The notes under the pieces: model-generated | What the model was told of the DNA's origin: nothing | The model's database searches: none | The model's input: the letters and a program-made list of their open reading frames with translations, nothing else | NCBI RefSeq assembly: GCF_001719165.1 | Contig: NZ_CP017057.1 | Location: 3,094,501-3,158,500, forward strand | Origin: Erythrobacter litoralis | GTDB taxonomy: Bacteria; Pseudomonadota; Alphaproteobacteria; Sphingomonadales; Sphingomonadaceae | DNA length: 64,000 bases | Direction of reading: 5' to 3' | In this document: positions 44,312 through 53,649 of the stretch, in pieces | How positions within the stretch are numbered: the first letter of the stretch is position 1 | How the letters are laid out: every line of letters starts with the position of its first letter | Made by a program: the position numbers and the translations under genes

Positions 44312-45988
44312 TCACGCGTCCAGCGTGCGCGCGCCCGCCCCGACCGAGACCCGCTTGGTCCCCGCGAGGCGGGTCGAGCGCTGCCTGACGCCCTCGACGA
44401 AACGGAATTCGGTGGTTGCGCGCGCGGGGGTCAGCTCGACCGTCATGTAGCCGCGCTGCGCGGTGTCGGCCCATTGCAATTGCGCGTTCTCGGCCACCAG
44501 CGCGTTCGCGAGATCGGCGGGCGGAACGAAGGAGAGATAGCTTTCGAAACCGGGCGATGTCGTCCCCTGCACGCCCACTTCGACGCCCACCTTCGCGCCC
44601 GCGTGATCGAGGTCGAAGGCCCAGGCATTGTGCGTGTCGCCCGCGAGCACCAGCAGGTTCGCATCGGCTTCGAGCGCGGCCTTGAACACCCGTTCGCGCG
44701 CGGCGGGATAGCCGTCCCAGGCATCCATGTTGAGCGGCAGGCCGACACGGCTCGCCATCGCCGCCGCCATCATCCGCTGGCGAATGAAATCGGGCAGGCT
44801 GCCACCGGCCTGCTCGGCAAGCGCGGCGGGGCTCCTGAGATTGCCCATCAGCACCTGCTGCGCGAGCACCTGCCACGTCGCCCCGCGCGCGGTCGAGGCG
44901 GCGAGGCCTTCGGCCAGCCATTGCTCCTGCGCTTCGCCGAGCAACTGGCGCGAAGGGTCCGCCCAGTCGCCTTCGCGGAACTTCACCAGCGCGGCGAGCG
45001 CGGCCTCGGGATCGCTCGCGCCTTCAAGCACGGTGCCGAGATCGAGCTGTTCGTTGCGCCCCTCCAGCCGCGTGTCGAGCCGGAAGATCGTCGCGAGGTC
45101 GCCGATGTCGTAGGCGGCATAGGGTTCGTCCGAGACCGGCATCCATTCGCGGTAGACCCGCTTGGCGATCGCCTTGCGCACGTCCCACGGGCCTTCGCTG
45201 TCCGGCTGGTGGTTCTGCGCCCCGTCCGTCCAGCTGTCATTCGCGCTTTCGTGGTCGTCCCAGACCGCGATCATCGGCAGCGACTGGTGCAGGCGCCTGA
45301 GGTCCGGGTCGGCACGATAGGTCGCATAGCGGGTGCGATAATCGGCGAGCGTCACGATCTCGTTGTCGGGTTCGAGGTCGCGGCCCGGATCGGCCTGCGC
45401 GGCCGAGGGATAATTGCCCGCACCGTATTCGTAGATGTAATCGCCCAGATGCACCGCCAGGTCGCAATCATTGGCTTCCGCCGCATGGGCATAGGAATTG
45501 AACCAGCCAAAGCCGAAATTGGAGCAGGAGAACACCGCGAGGCGGAATTTCTGCACCCCTCCTTCGGGCAGCGTGCGGGTGCGACCGATGTCGGAGACGG
45601 TCCCGCCCGGCGCGGTGAAGCGGTAATAATACCAGCGGTCCGGTTCGAGGCCGTTCGCGATCGCCTTGGCGCACCAGTCGCGGCTCGCGCTCGCGGTGAC
45701 CGTGCCGGCCGAGGCGATGCGGGCGAAATCGGCGGTGTCGCTGACTTCCCATTCGAGCACGGTCTCGGCATCGGCGACGAAGCGGGTCCATAGCAGGACG
45801 CTGGTTCCCTGCGGCTCGCCGCTGGCGACCGAATGGGTGAAGCCGCTGCCCCATGTGCGCGCTCCGGCAGGCGTCGCGGCAAGCGCGGAGGCCGCGCCAG
45901 CGAGCGCGAACAGGCCGCGGCGCGAGACATCGGCGAGAGAGTACGAGGCGGGCGAGGGGGCCGGTGCGGCGGCGTCGTTCGTGGTCAT
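44312..45988 (-). CDS. PhoD-like alkaline phosphatase/phosphodiesterase, Tat-exported
   Basis: This 558-residue protein has a Tat leader (VSRRGLFALAGAASALAATPAGA). The PhoD N-terminal fibronectin-like domain is followed by the metallophosphatase domain with CSNFGFGWFN, HLGDYIYEYG, MIAVWDDHESANDSW and LVLAGDTHNAW, the calcium/iron ligand set of PhoD. It releases phosphate from diesters or monoesters in the periplasm. The start is at 45988 (MTTNDAAAPAP). A PHO-box-like sequence lies 25 bp upstream. It is convergent with the XRE gene. Confidence 0.92.
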   Translation of the reverse strand: MTTNDAAAPAPSPASYSLADVSRRGLFALAGAASALAATPAGARTWGSGFTHSVASGEPQGTSVLLWTRFVADAETVLEWEVSDTADFARIASAGTVTASASRDWCAKAIANGLEPDRWYYYRFTAPGGTVSDIGRTRTLPEGGVQKFRLAVFSCSNFGFGWFNSYAHAAEANDCDLAVHLGDYIYEYGAGNYPSAAQADPGRDLEPDNEIVTLADYRTRYATYRADPDLRRLHQSLPMIAVWDDHESANDSWTDGAQNHQPDSEGPWDVRKAIAKRVYREWMPVSDEPYAAYDIGDLATIFRLDTRLEGRNEQLDLGTVLEGASDPEAALAALVKFREGDWADPSRQLLGEAQEQWLAEGLAASTARGATWQVLAQQVLMGNLRSPAALAEQAGGSLPDFIRQRMMAAAMASRVGLPLNMDAWDGYPAARERVFKAALEADANLLVLAGDTHNAWAFDLDHAGAKVGVEVGVQGTTSPGFESYLSFVPPADLANALVAENAQLQWADTAQRGYMTVELTPARATTEFRFVEGVRQRSTRLAGTKRVSVGAGARTLDA

Positions 45989-46012
45989 GCTTGCAGCCGA
46001 TAATCGCCGATG

Positions 46013-46030
46013 GTGTCGAAGCTGTGACAG
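46013..46030 (-). promoter_or_regulatory. PHO-box-like sequence before phoD-like gene
   Basis: On the minus strand, CTGTCAC - AGCT - TCGACAC: a 7-4-7 spacing like the PhoB box (CTGTCAT-x4-CTGTCAY). The first half matches 6 of 7 positions and the second 4 of 7. It lies 25 bp upstream of the phosphatase start, in the 90-bp divergent gap. Confidence 0.35.
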
Positions 46031-46078
46031 CGCTGAGGGCTTGCGCGCAAAGGCCCGGGAAAGGCATGGTCGCGTCCG

Positions 46079-46822
46079 ATGACCGACATTCGATTTCACG
46101 ACATGCCCGATGGACGCCGGATCGCCTTGCGCAAGGCGGACGGCGCCGGACCGTGCCTCGTCTTCCTGCCGGGCTACATGTCCGACATGGCGGGCGGCAA
46201 GGCGAGCGCGCTGTTCGAACAGGCCCGCGACGAAGGACGGGCCGCCCTGCTGCTCGACTATTCGGGCTGCGGGGAAAGTTCGGGCAGCTTCGCGGACGGC
46301 ACGCTGTCGCGCTGGCGGGACGAGGTGTTGGCGCTGGTCGAAAGCCATGTGAACGCTCCCATCATCCTCGTCGGCTCGTCGATGGGCGGCTGGCTGATGC
46401 TGCTCGTGGGCGAGGCTCTCGGGGCCAGGGATAACGGGCGCCTCGCCGGCATGGTCGGCATCGCCGCCGCGCCCGATTTCACCCGCTGGGGCTATTCGGA
46501 CGAACAGCGCGCGCAGCTCGCGCATGGGCAGATCGTCTACGAGGACAATCCCTACGGCCCCGAGCCCACGCCAACCCATCCCGGCTTCTTCGCTGATGCC
46601 GAAAGCCACATGCGGCTGGGGCAGGAAATCGCGATTCGCTGCCCGGTGCGCCTGCTCCACGGGCAATGCGATGCGGACGTGCCGTGGGAGGTGAGCCTGA
46701 AACTCGCCGAGGCTCTGCGTTCGGACGATGTACAGGTGACGCTGATTAAGGACGGCGACCACCGCCTCAGCCGCGACGCCGACATCGCATTGCTGAAGCG
46801 GACCGTTTCCACCCTCACCTGA
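46079..46822 (+). CDS. Alpha/beta hydrolase
   Basis: This 247-residue serine hydrolase has the nucleophile elbow GSSMGGW (Ser101), the oxyanion-side FLPGYMSDMAG, acid in LHGQCDADVPW and His in KDGDHRLS. It resembles small thioesterase/esterase types (similar layout to ABHD10-like enzymes). It is the first of a plus-strand run with the TPR protein (8 bp away) and LLM enzyme. Confidence 0.88.
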   Translation: MTDIRFHDMPDGRRIALRKADGAGPCLVFLPGYMSDMAGGKASALFEQARDEGRAALLLDYSGCGESSGSFADGTLSRWRDEVLALVESHVNAPIILVGSSMGGWLMLLVGEALGARDNGRLAGMVGIAAAPDFTRWGYSDEQRAQLAHGQIVYEDNPYGPEPTPTHPGFFADAESHMRLGQEIAIRCPVRLLHGQCDADVPWEVSLKLAEALRSDDVQVTLIKDGDHRLSRDADIALLKRTVSTLT

Positions 46823-46830
46823 AGGCTCCC

Positions 46831-47694
46831 ATGTCCCTCTTCCTAGCGCTTCTCCTGCAGGTCGGCCCCGACCCCACCGCCGGCGCGATTGCGGGCGAGC
46901 CAGACGAACTCGTCAACCGTCCCCCCCGTGCCGCCGAAACCATCGAGGCCCCGCTCGATCCGGTCAGTCAATGGCTGAAAAGCTGCCTCGAACAGGTAGT
47001 CGACGACCCGGCGCGCGCCCATGCGAAGGCGCAGATCCGCCGGAACGAGACCTTCGGCGAGCAGCGCGTGATCGCCAATCACTGCCTTGGCGTGGCGGCG
47101 ACCGAGCTTGGCCTGTGGGACGATGCGCGCGCCGCCTTCCTCGCCGCGCGCGACGAGACGCCGCAAGGCGAGGCGCGCACGCGTGCGCGGTTCGGGGCGA
47201 TGGCAGGCAATGCCGCGCTGGCGGCGGGCGACCCGGCGAGCGCGCTCACCCTGCTCGCCGCCGCCGAGGACGATGCGCGCACCGCCGCCTCCGCCAGTCT
47301 CGAGGCGATCGCCGCGCTCGACCGGGGGCGCGCGCTGGTGGCGCTCGATCGGCCCGAGGACGCCCTCGCAGCGCTGCGCGATGCGACCCGGCTCGCACCG
47401 ACAAGCGGCGAAGCGTGGCTGCTCGAAGCGACCCTGCTGCGGCGCCTGGAACGGCTGGACGAGGCGCAGGCCGCGATCGAGCGCGCGGTGGAACTTGTCC
47501 CCATGGACGGCGCGGTCGGGCTCGAGGCGGGCGTGATCGCGGTGCTTGCGGGGCGCGAAGAGGCCGCGCGCGAAAGCTGGGAATCGGTCATCGCCACCCA
47601 GCCCGAAAGCCTCGCGGCGAAGACGGCAAAGGCTTACCTTGCACAGCTCCCTCCCGCAGTGGACAATGCGCCGCGAGAGGAGCCGCAACAATGA
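46831..47694 (+). CDS. TPR-repeat protein, probably exported
   Basis: This 287-residue protein begins MSLFLALLLQVGPDPTAGA, a short signal or anchor. It then has about five TPR-like helix pairs (for example GLWDDARAAFLAARDETPQG and LERLDEAQAAIERAVELVP). It likely serves as a scaffold. Its stop overlaps the LLM oxidoreductase start (ATGA), so expression is coupled. The partner is unknown. Confidence 0.75.
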   Translation: MSLFLALLLQVGPDPTAGAIAGEPDELVNRPPRAAETIEAPLDPVSQWLKSCLEQVVDDPARAHAKAQIRRNETFGEQRVIANHCLGVAATELGLWDDARAAFLAARDETPQGEARTRARFGAMAGNAALAAGDPASALTLLAAAEDDARTAASASLEAIAALDRGRALVALDRPEDALAALRDATRLAPTSGEAWLLEATLLRRLERLDEAQAAIERAVELVPMDGAVGLEAGVIAVLAGREEAARESWESVIATQPESLAAKTAKAYLAQLPPAVDNAPREEPQQ

Positions 47695-48686
47695 CCCGAT
47701 TTTCCGTCCTCGATCTCGTCCCCGTGCGCGAAGGGGGCACGCTTGCCGAAGCCTTCGCCGCCGCCGCCGACCTCGCCCGCGCCGCCGAGACCGCCGGGTG
47801 CAAGCGTTTCTGGGTGGCCGAACACCACGCGATGGACGGGATAGCCGGCGGGGCGACCTCGGTCGTGCTCGCCCATATCGGCAATGCGACCAGCACCATC
47901 CGCATCGGTTCGGGCGGGATCATGCTGCCCAACCACACGCCGTTCCAGATCGCCGAGCAGTTCGGCACGCTCGATGCGCTCTTCCCCGGCCGGGTCGATC
48001 TCGGCCTCGGCCGTGCGCCCGGGGCGGGGCCGGAACTGCAGCGCGCGCTGCGCAAGAACCTCCACCAGGCCGCCGAGCAATTCCCGCAGGACGTGCTCGA
48101 ACTGCGCGCGCTGCTCACGGGCGATGTCGAATTGCCGATCACAGCGACGCCCGGCCTCGGCGCCAAGGTCGAGATGTGGATGCTCGGCTCCTCGCTGTTC
48201 GGCGCGAGCCTCGCCGCCCGGCTCGGCCTGCCCTATGCCTTTGCCGCGCATTTCGCGCCCGACCATCTCGACGCCGCGCTCGCGCTTTATCGCCGCGATT
48301 TCCAGCCTTCCGAGGCGCTCGACAAGCCGCATGTCATGGTCGCGATGAACGTCTTCTGCGCGCCGAGCGAGCGCGAGGCGCGCACCCTCGCATCAAGCCA
48401 GCAGCAAAGCTTCGTGCGGCTGCGCACGGGCAATCCGGGCAAGCTCCCGCCGCCGATCGAGGACTACACCGACACGCTGCCCGCCCCGGCGCGCGCGATG
48501 CTCGACCATATCGGGCAGGCTGCCGCCGTCGGCACTGCGCGCGAGGTACGCGAGGCGATCCACGCCTTCATCCGCCGCACCGGCGCGGACGAGATCATGC
48601 TGTGCGGCGCGACCTACGATCCGCAGGACCGCATAAGGTCGCTCGAAAGCACGATGGAGGCATTGGAGGCCGTCCCCGCCGCTTGA
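47691..48686 (+). CDS. LLM-class flavin-dependent oxidoreductase
   Basis: This 331-residue protein is a single-subunit luciferase-like monooxygenase-family enzyme (F420 or FMN TIM barrel). It has FWVAEHHAMDGIAGGATSVV, the typical IRIGSGGIMLPNHTP and GRVDLGLGRAPG. It is of the YhbW-type group in which the substrate is unknown. Its start overlaps the TPR gene end. It is followed by the GDH leader. Confidence 0.9.
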   Translation: MTRFSVLDLVPVREGGTLAEAFAAAADLARAAETAGCKRFWVAEHHAMDGIAGGATSVVLAHIGNATSTIRIGSGGIMLPNHTPFQIAEQFGTLDALFPGRVDLGLGRAPGAGPELQRALRKNLHQAAEQFPQDVLELRALLTGDVELPITATPGLGAKVEMWMLGSSLFGASLAARLGLPYAFAAHFAPDHLDAALALYRRDFQPSEALDKPHVMVAMNVFCAPSEREARTLASSQQQSFVRLRTGNPGKLPPPIEDYTDTLPAPARAMLDHIGQAAAVGTAREVREAIHAFIRRTGADEIMLCGATYDPQDRIRSLESTMEALEAVPAA

Positions 48687-48798
48687 GGAAAGCCGGGGCG
48701 AACCGTCACAAAAGGGCGGCGAAAGCGTGGCAATGGTGCTTGCGCCCGCCCGGGCAAAGCCTGTATCGGCGGCAGCATAACAACACCCCGGCATAATA

Positions 48799-48815
48799 AT
48801 GTTGCGCCGCAACAT
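48799..48815. promoter_or_regulatory. 17-bp palindrome upstream of NAD-GDH gene
   Basis: ATGTTGCG - C - CGCAACAT: perfect 8-bp arms, centred 49 bp before the ATG at 48856. AATAAT/CATAAT (48792-48800) immediately upstream resembles a -10 box, so the palindrome sits at +1. A repressor site is likely. The remaining 169-bp gap has no other feature. Confidence 0.5.
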
Positions 48816-48855
48816 GAGGGCGCGCCAGGCCGGGTCGAGGTTCCAGGAGCAACAG

Positions 48856-51800
48856 ATGGTCTCGAATCCCGCCGGGAACGCCGCCACGGGCGACCTTGCC
48901 GAGGTGCTAGCCGAGCGCATGAGCGCCGCGATCCTGCCGGGCGACATCCCGCTCGAGGACGAAGCGCTTGCCGATGCTGCCGTCTTCCTGCTCGAAGCCG
49001 CTTCCCACCGCGAAAGCGAACGCGCCGCGATCACGATCGAATCCGCCACCGACGGCCGCCGCCGCCTGCGCATCGCGATCGTCAACGACGACATGCCCTT
49101 CCTCGTCGATTCGATCGCCGCCACTCTCACCGCGCAGGGCGTGAGCATCGACCGGCTGGTCCACCCGGTGATCCCCGTGCAGCGCGATGCCGACGGCACT
49201 CTGACCGGGCTCGGCACTGCGGAAACGGGGCGCAAGGAAAGCTTCGTCTACATCGAGACGCCGCGCGTCGATGCGCGCCATCGCCGCGACCTGCTCGCCG
49301 AATTGCGCCGCACGCTGGGCGATGTGCGCGCGGCGGTGAGCGATTGGGGCGCGATGCAGCAGGCGATGCGCGCCGATGCCGATCGGATCGCGGCGAGCGA
49401 AAGCGGCTCCGGCCCCGAATACGAGGAAGCCGCCGCGCTGCTCCGCTGGCTCAATGACGGCATGGTGACCCAGCTCGGCCATCTCACCCGGCGGCGCGAC
49501 GGGACCGAGGAGGACGCGCTTGGCATCTGCCGCGCGAGCGCGCGCGAGATCCTTGCCGAAATGTCCTACGAACGCGCCTTTGCGTGGTTCGACGCCAGCG
49601 CCGAAGGGGGCGATGAAGGGGAGGGCGGCAAAGGCGAGCCGCGCTCGCTGCTGGTGATCAAGGCGAACCGGCTGTCCAATGTCCATCGCCGCGTCCCGCT
49701 CGACCTGTTCATCGTGCCCCACCGGGAAAACGAGGGGACCGAGCGCGGGCGGACGACCGCGCTGTCGATCCATGCCGGCGTGTGGACCAGCGCCGCGCTC
49801 GCTTCGCCGCCGCAGGACGTTCCAATCCTGCGGGCCGCGCTCGCACGGGTGACGCAGGAACTCGGCTTCGACCGGGCGGGCCATGCGGGCAAGAGCCTCG
49901 TCCACGCCTTCACCACCCTGCCGCACGACCTGCTGGTGGCCTTCGGTCACGACGAGATCGCCCGGCTGACCACCGCGATGATGAGCCTGATGGACCGCCC
50001 GCGCCCGCGGCTGGTGCTGGTTCCCTCGCCGCTCGCCCGGCATGTCTTCGCCTTCGTCTGGCTGCCGCGCGACACGATCTCGACCGATGTGCGCATGCGC
50101 ATCCAGGCGCTGCTGACGCAGGAGCCGGGGACCGCGCTGCTCGACTGGAGCCTCGAGATCGAGGGCAGCGACCTTGCCCTGCTGCAATTCCTGCTCGACA
50201 CAAGGGCGAGCCGCAGCGCGCCCGATGCCGCCGCGATCGAGGCCAATCTCGAAGACCTGCTGCGCGGCTGGGGCGAGGCGGTCGAGACGCATCTCGCCGA
50301 GGGCGAAGAACCGGGCCGCGCGACTGCGATCGCGGCGCGCTATGCCCCCGCCTTTCCGCCCGGCTATCGCGGCGATTACGGCCCCGCCGAAGCCGCGCGC
50401 GACATCGCCCGGCTGCGCGCGCTCGCCGCCGCCGACCGCGAGGACGCGGCCCCGCCCCGCGACGTGCGGCTTTACCGGCTCGAAACCGACCTGCCGGGGA
50501 GCCTCAGGCTCAAGATCTATTACACGCGCGGCCTGCTGGCGCTGTCGGATGCGGTTCCCGCGCTCGAGAATTTCGGCTTTCGCGTGGTGACCGAGATTCC
50601 GACCCTGCTCGCTGGCGGCGCGCTCGGCACGATCCACGATTTCACGCTCGACCTGCCGCCCGGAACCGAGGCCGAGAGCCTGCTCGCGCGGTGCGAGGCG
50701 ATCGAGACGGCGATCGCCGAGGTGCTCAATGGCGGGGCCGAGGACGATCCCTTCAACCGGCTGGTGATGGGCACCGCGCTCGCCGCGCGCGAGGCGAACT
50801 GGCTGCGCGCGATCTATCGCTACCTGCGCCAGACGGGGATGGGCTTTACCATCTACACCGTGGTCGACGCGCTGGAACGTGCGCCCGACGTGACCCGGGC
50901 GATGATCGACCTCTTCCTCGCCCGTCACGACCCGGCTTTCGAGGCGGAGCGCGAAGAGGCCTGCAAGGCCGCCGAGCGCGCCTATACCGCCGGCCTCGCG
51001 AGGGTCGCGGCGATCAATGACGACCGGCTGCTGCGCCTGTATCGCGCGGTGGTCGATGCGTGCCTGCGCACCAATGCGTTTGCCCCGGCGGCCGAGGAAG
51101 CGCTGGCCTTCAAGATCGATTCGGCACTGATCCCCAACCTGCCCAAGCCGCTGCCGTGGCGCGAGGTGTTCGTCTATTCGCGCCAGGTCGAGGGCATCCA
51201 CCTGCGCTCCGGCCCGGTCGCGCGCGGGGGGCTGAGGTGGTCCGACCGGCGCGACGACTTCCGCACCGAGATCCTCGGCCTGATGAAGGCGCAGAAGGTC
51301 AAGAACGCGGTGATCGTTCCCACCGGGGCCAAGGGCGGGTTCTATCCCAAGCAATTGCCTTCCCCCGCGCTCGACCGCGAAGGCTGGGCGGCCGAGGGGC
51401 AGGCGAGCTACGAGGTCTTCATCCGCACCCTGCTGTCGGTCACCGACAATATCGAAGAGGGCAAGGTCGTCCATCCGGCGCATGTCGTCGTGACCGACGG
51501 GGACGATCCCTATTTCGTCGTCGCAGCGGACAAGGGTACGGCGCGCTTTTCCGACGTGGCGAACGGGATCGCACAGGCGCGCGAATTCTGGCTCGACGAT
51601 GCCTTCGCATCGGGCGGGTCGAACGGCTACGACCACAAGGCGATGGGCATCACCGCGCGCGGCGGCTGGGTTTCGGTCCAGCGGCACTTCCTCGAAATGG
51701 GGATCGACGTGCAGTCCGAAAGCGTGCGCGTCGCGGGCTGCGGCGACATGTCGGGCGACGTGTTCGGCAACGGCATGCTGCTGTCGAAGGCGATCAAGCT

Positions 51801-53610
51801 CGTCGCGGCTTTCGACCACCGCCACATCTTCCTCGATCCCGACCCCGACCCGGCGGCAAGCTGGGCCGAGCGCAAGCGCCTGTTCGACCTGCCGCGTTCG
51901 AGCTGGGAGGATTATGACAAGTCGCTGATTTCCGGGGGCGGCGGGGTGTTCTCGCGCGATCTCAAGCGGATCGAACTGTCGGGCGAGGTTCGCGCCATGC
52001 TGGGCCTGGAGGATAGCGAGATCGAACCCGATGCGCTCATCTCCGCGATCCTGCGCGCCGAAGTGGACCTCATCTGGTTCGGCGGGATCGGCACCTACAT
52101 CAAGGCCGAACGCGAAAACCACATCGCTGTGGGCGATCCTGCCAACGACGCGCTGCGCATCGATGCAGAGGACGTGCGCGCCAGGGTCATCGGCGAAGGC
52201 GCCAATCTCGGCGTCACGCAGGCGGGCCGGATCGAATTCGCGCTGGGCGGAGGCCGGATCAACACCGATTTCATCGACAATTCGGCCGGGGTCGATTGTT
52301 CGGACAACGAGGTCAACATCAAGATCGCGCTTGCCGCGGCGATGAAATCGGGCCGCCTGACGCGCGAGGAGCGCAACGGCCTGCTGGTCGAGATGACCGA
52401 GGAGGTCGCCGAAATCGTGCTCGAGGACAACCGGCTCCAGGCGCTCGCCCTGTCCGTCGCCGAGGCGGCCGGGCCGGACCAGAGCGCATCCTATGTCCGC
52501 CTGATCGAGCGGTTGGAGGAGATGGGCGATTTCGACCGCCGCACGCAGGGCCTTGCCGATGGCGAGACGCTGGTGCGCCGCTCCAGCGAGGGCCAGGGCC
52601 TCACCCGCCCCGAACTCGCGGTGCTGCTGTCCTCCACCAAGCTCGCCCTGCAGGACGCGATCGAGGCGAGCGACCTGCCCGACGATCCCGCGCTGGAGGC
52701 GGTTCTGCTCGGCATGTTCCCGGGGCCGATGCAGGAGCGTTTCGGCGAGGAGATCCGATCGCACCGCCTGCGCCGCGAACTGATCGCGACCGAAATCGCC
52801 AACCGCATGGTCAACCGGCTCGGCCTGCTGGTCGCCTTCGAACTCGCCGAGGAAGAGGGCGCGAGCCTTGCCTCGATCGCCAAGGCCTTTGTCGCGCTCG
52901 ACATGCTGTTCGATTGCAGCGCGCTGTGGGACGCGCTCGACACCGCGGATGTGAGCGAAGCGACGCGGTTGATGCTGTTCGACCGCACCGCCCATGCGCT
53001 GCGCGCGCAGATGGCCGACCTGCTGCGGGCGGGCGCTGCGCGGCAGGCGGCGAGCGCGCTGGCGGACGAACTCGCGCCCGGAATCGCCGAACTTGCGAAG
53101 GCGACGGGCGCGGTGCTCGTGGGCGAATCGCGCCAGCGCTCGGACCGGATGCAGGCCGAGCTCGAAGCGGCCGGTACGCCCTCCGATCTTGCTGCGCGGG
53201 TGGTCCACCTGTTCGAGATGGACGGCGCGGTCGGCCTTGCACGGCTGTCGCGCAGGACCGAAGTGCCCGTGCTCGAACTGACCGAGGCCTTCACCGCGCT
53301 CGGCATGCGCCTCGGGCTCGACTGGGCGCAGGGCACGGCGGCGCTGATGGAGCCTTCGGACGTGTGGGAGCGCCTGCTCGTCGCCGGGCTGGCGCGCGAT
53401 TTCCAGCAGATGCGGCTCGATTTCCTGCGCCGTCTGGTGCGCCGCAAGGGCGGGGAGATCGCTCCGGCGGTGGACAGCTGGGCCGAGGAGAACGCCGCCG
53501 CGATCCGCCGTTTCCGCTCCGTGGTCGAACGCGCGCAGGCGCACCCGCCGGTCGGCCCCGCCGTCCTCGCCCAAATCGCGAGCCAGGCCCGCAACCTGCT
53601 CGGCCCGTAA
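48856..53610 (+). CDS. NAD-specific glutamate dehydrogenase, 180-kDa type
   Basis: This 1584-residue enzyme is of the large GDH class. It oxidises glutamate to 2-oxoglutarate and ammonium with NAD. I start at ATG 48856, six bases after AGGAG. The N-terminal ~700 residues hold ACT-like regulatory domains. The catalytic core shows GGLRWSDRRDDFRTEILGLM, NAVIVPTGAKGGFYPK, GDMSGDVFGNGML and VIGEGANLGVTQAGRIEFA. A long helical C-terminus follows. With GOGAT it completes a glutamate catabolic and assimilatory set. Confidence 0.95.
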   Translation: MVSNPAGNAATGDLAEVLAERMSAAILPGDIPLEDEALADAAVFLLEAASHRESERAAITIESATDGRRRLRIAIVNDDMPFLVDSIAATLTAQGVSIDRLVHPVIPVQRDADGTLTGLGTAETGRKESFVYIETPRVDARHRRDLLAELRRTLGDVRAAVSDWGAMQQAMRADADRIAASESGSGPEYEEAAALLRWLNDGMVTQLGHLTRRRDGTEEDALGICRASAREILAEMSYERAFAWFDASAEGGDEGEGGKGEPRSLLVIKANRLSNVHRRVPLDLFIVPHRENEGTERGRTTALSIHAGVWTSAALASPPQDVPILRAALARVTQELGFDRAGHAGKSLVHAFTTLPHDLLVAFGHDEIARLTTAMMSLMDRPRPRLVLVPSPLARHVFAFVWLPRDTISTDVRMRIQALLTQEPGTALLDWSLEIEGSDLALLQFLLDTRASRSAPDAAAIEANLEDLLRGWGEAVETHLAEGEEPGRATAIAARYAPAFPPGYRGDYGPAEAARDIARLRALAAADREDAAPPRDVRLYRLETDLPGSLRLKIYYTRGLLALSDAVPALENFGFRVVTEIPTLLAGGALGTIHDFTLDLPPGTEAESLLARCEAIETAIAEVLNGGAEDDPFNRLVMGTALAAREANWLRAIYRYLRQTGMGFTIYTVVDALERAPDVTRAMIDLFLARHDPAFEAEREEACKAAERAYTAGLARVAAINDDRLLRLYRAVVDACLRTNAFAPAAEEALAFKIDSALIPNLPKPLPWREVFVYSRQVEGIHLRSGPVARGGLRWSDRRDDFRTEILGLMKAQKVKNAVIVPTGAKGGFYPKQLPSPALDREGWAAEGQASYEVFIRTLLSVTDNIEEGKVVHPAHVVVTDGDDPYFVVAADKGTARFSDVANGIAQAREFWLDDAFASGGSNGYDHKAMGITARGGWVSVQRHFLEMGIDVQSESVRVAGCGDMSGDVFGNGMLLSKAIKLVAAFDHRHIFLDPDPDPAASWAERKRLFDLPRSSWEDYDKSLISGGGGVFSRDLKRIELSGEVRAMLGLEDSEIEPDALISAILRAEVDLIWFGGIGTYIKAERENHIAVGDPANDALRIDAEDVRARVIGEGANLGVTQAGRIEFALGGGRINTDFIDNSAGVDCSDNEVNIKIALAAAMKSGRLTREERNGLLVEMTEEVAEIVLEDNRLQALALSVAEAAGPDQSASYVRLIERLEEMGDFDRRTQGLADGETLVRRSSEGQGLTRPELAVLLSSTKLALQDAIEASDLPDDPALEAVLLGMFPGPMQERFGEEIRSHRLRRELIATEIANRMVNRLGLLVAFELAEEEGASLASIAKAFVALDMLFDCSALWDALDTADVSEATRLMLFDRTAHALRAQMADLLRAGAARQAASALADELAPGIAELAKATGAVLVGESRQRSDRMQAELEAAGTPSDLAARVVHLFEMDGAVGLARLSRRTEVPVLELTEAFTALGMRLGLDWAQGTAALMEPSDVWERLLVAGLARDFQQMRLDFLRRLVRRKGGEIAPAVDSWAEENAAAIRRFRSVVERAQAHPPVGPAVLAQIASQARNLLGP

Positions 53611-53649
53611 GGCTTGACCTCGGCCCCGCTTTCGGTGACGCATCGCGCC

